Of a DNA stretch of 64,000 nt, positions 63,384 to 64,000 are shown piece by piece. The notes beneath the pieces are model-generated. The model was not told the DNA's origin. It searched no databases and saw nothing but the letters and a program-made list of their open reading frames with translations. Numbering within the stretch: the first letter of the stretch is position 1; the number at the start of each line of letters is the position of its first letter. Position numbers and translations under genes: made by a program. This DNA comes from Dysidea avara (Eukaryota; Porifera; Demospongiae; Dictyoceratida; Dysideidae), in assembly GCF_963678975.1 (NCBI RefSeq), contig NC_089279.1:26212004-26276003 (forward strand), in the 5' to 3' direction.

Positions 63384-63627
63384 AGACTGGGCCTACAAAA
63401 ATAGGGCATGTGGGCACATGATTTTTGCCTACTTTTTCAAATTTCCTTGACTGAACTCTTTATGCCAAGAAGTTATGGCAATGAAACTTTTAGCACTTGG
63501 TACACATTTAATTGGCTTTATGATGCAAATTACAGAATGCAAATATTTTGTCCCAGTACTGAGATATGACCTTTAATCTGACGGTGTAGTTTGTGCCCAC
63601 ATGCCCTGTTTTCGCAGGCCCGGTCAC
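63384..63627. mobile_element. MITE copy d (GTGACC-ended family)
   Basis: Left GACTGGGCCTACAAAAATAG, right TTTTCGCAGGCCCGGTCAC. Its interior closely follows copy b (ATTTAATTGGCTTTATGATG is shared). Confidence 0.87.
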
Positions 63628-64000
63628 AATTATCACTGGGTGATAACTAATATGTCGTGCAGTAAAGCGCCGCTCTGTCCAGCTGTATGAAAGTTATAAC
63701 CCAGCGCGGAACTTTGACACTCCCACGCACAGGGATTTAACTTAAGACCCGAATTAAGGAAAAAAACAGCTTATATAAAGTCGTTTAGATTACTTAAAAA
63801 TTCTGGCAAAGCTGAGTTCCATTCTTGGACTGTTCTGGCCGGAGAATTGGTAGGATGTTGTAGTGACGTTGGAAGTGTAAAATAAAAACTGACGAGTTTT
63901 ATCCGTGCTTACAAACCAAAAGGTTGTAGCTATATATAAATCCATACACAGACTGTCAGTAACATGTAAAAATTAACCAATCAGGTAAGTGCGCTGAAAA
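63628..64000. other. Window end, no gene seen
   Basis: No convincing exon or repeat was recognised in the last 370 bases. Confidence 0.45.

Overview
The window looks like metazoan nuclear DNA, most likely from a demosponge. The evidence is a DEATH-NACHT-LRR (NLR) gene, a secreted vWA protein with an ITIH C-terminal domain, very short GT-AG introns (mostly about 48-65 nt), AT-rich intergenic DNA, and a dense load of MITEs, foldback elements, microsatellites and minisatellites. The phylum is inferred; no species is claimed.

Layout. 1-6.6 kb is gene-poor, with a perfect 150-bp-arm palindrome at 4.2-4.5 kb. 6.7-8.3 kb holds a complete five-exon gene for a secreted vWA-ITIH_C protein. 11.6-14.9 kb is a 31-bp satellite array; a second array of the same family lies in opposite orientation at 58.3-60.8 kb. 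17.8-34.8 kb is best read as one large foldback-type DNA transposon. It has long inverted arms containing a 10-bp minisatellite, a 9-10 bp near-duplication at its ends, and two apparently intact, divergently transcribed genes. One encodes a 1016-aa DDE transposase fused to an OTU protease-like domain and a CXC-type Cys-rich domain (minus strand). The other is a nine-exon P-loop ATPase gene resembling DUF927/SF3-type ATPases (plus strand). 34.9-46.2 kb is a repeat graveyard: several MITEs, a broken paralogue of the vWA-ITIH_C gene behind an Asp/Lys repeat, and a 1.8-kb hAT-like element containing two further elements. 46.2-49.6 kb is the NLR gene (minus strand). 49.7-64 kb is mostly repeats, with a candidate two-exon mitochondrial-type small gene at 55.8 kb and a defective LINE reverse transcriptase at 61-62.3 kb.

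How the genes relate. The vWA-ITIH_C gene (extracellular matrix) and the NLR (innate sensing) look like resident genes and are not linked in function. The transposase and the ATPase share the large element: their 5' ends face each other across the tandemly amplified inner part of the right arm. The ATPase may be an accessory or cargo gene; that is inference. Exon structures were derived by hand from splice consensus and reading-frame continuity, with no transcript support.
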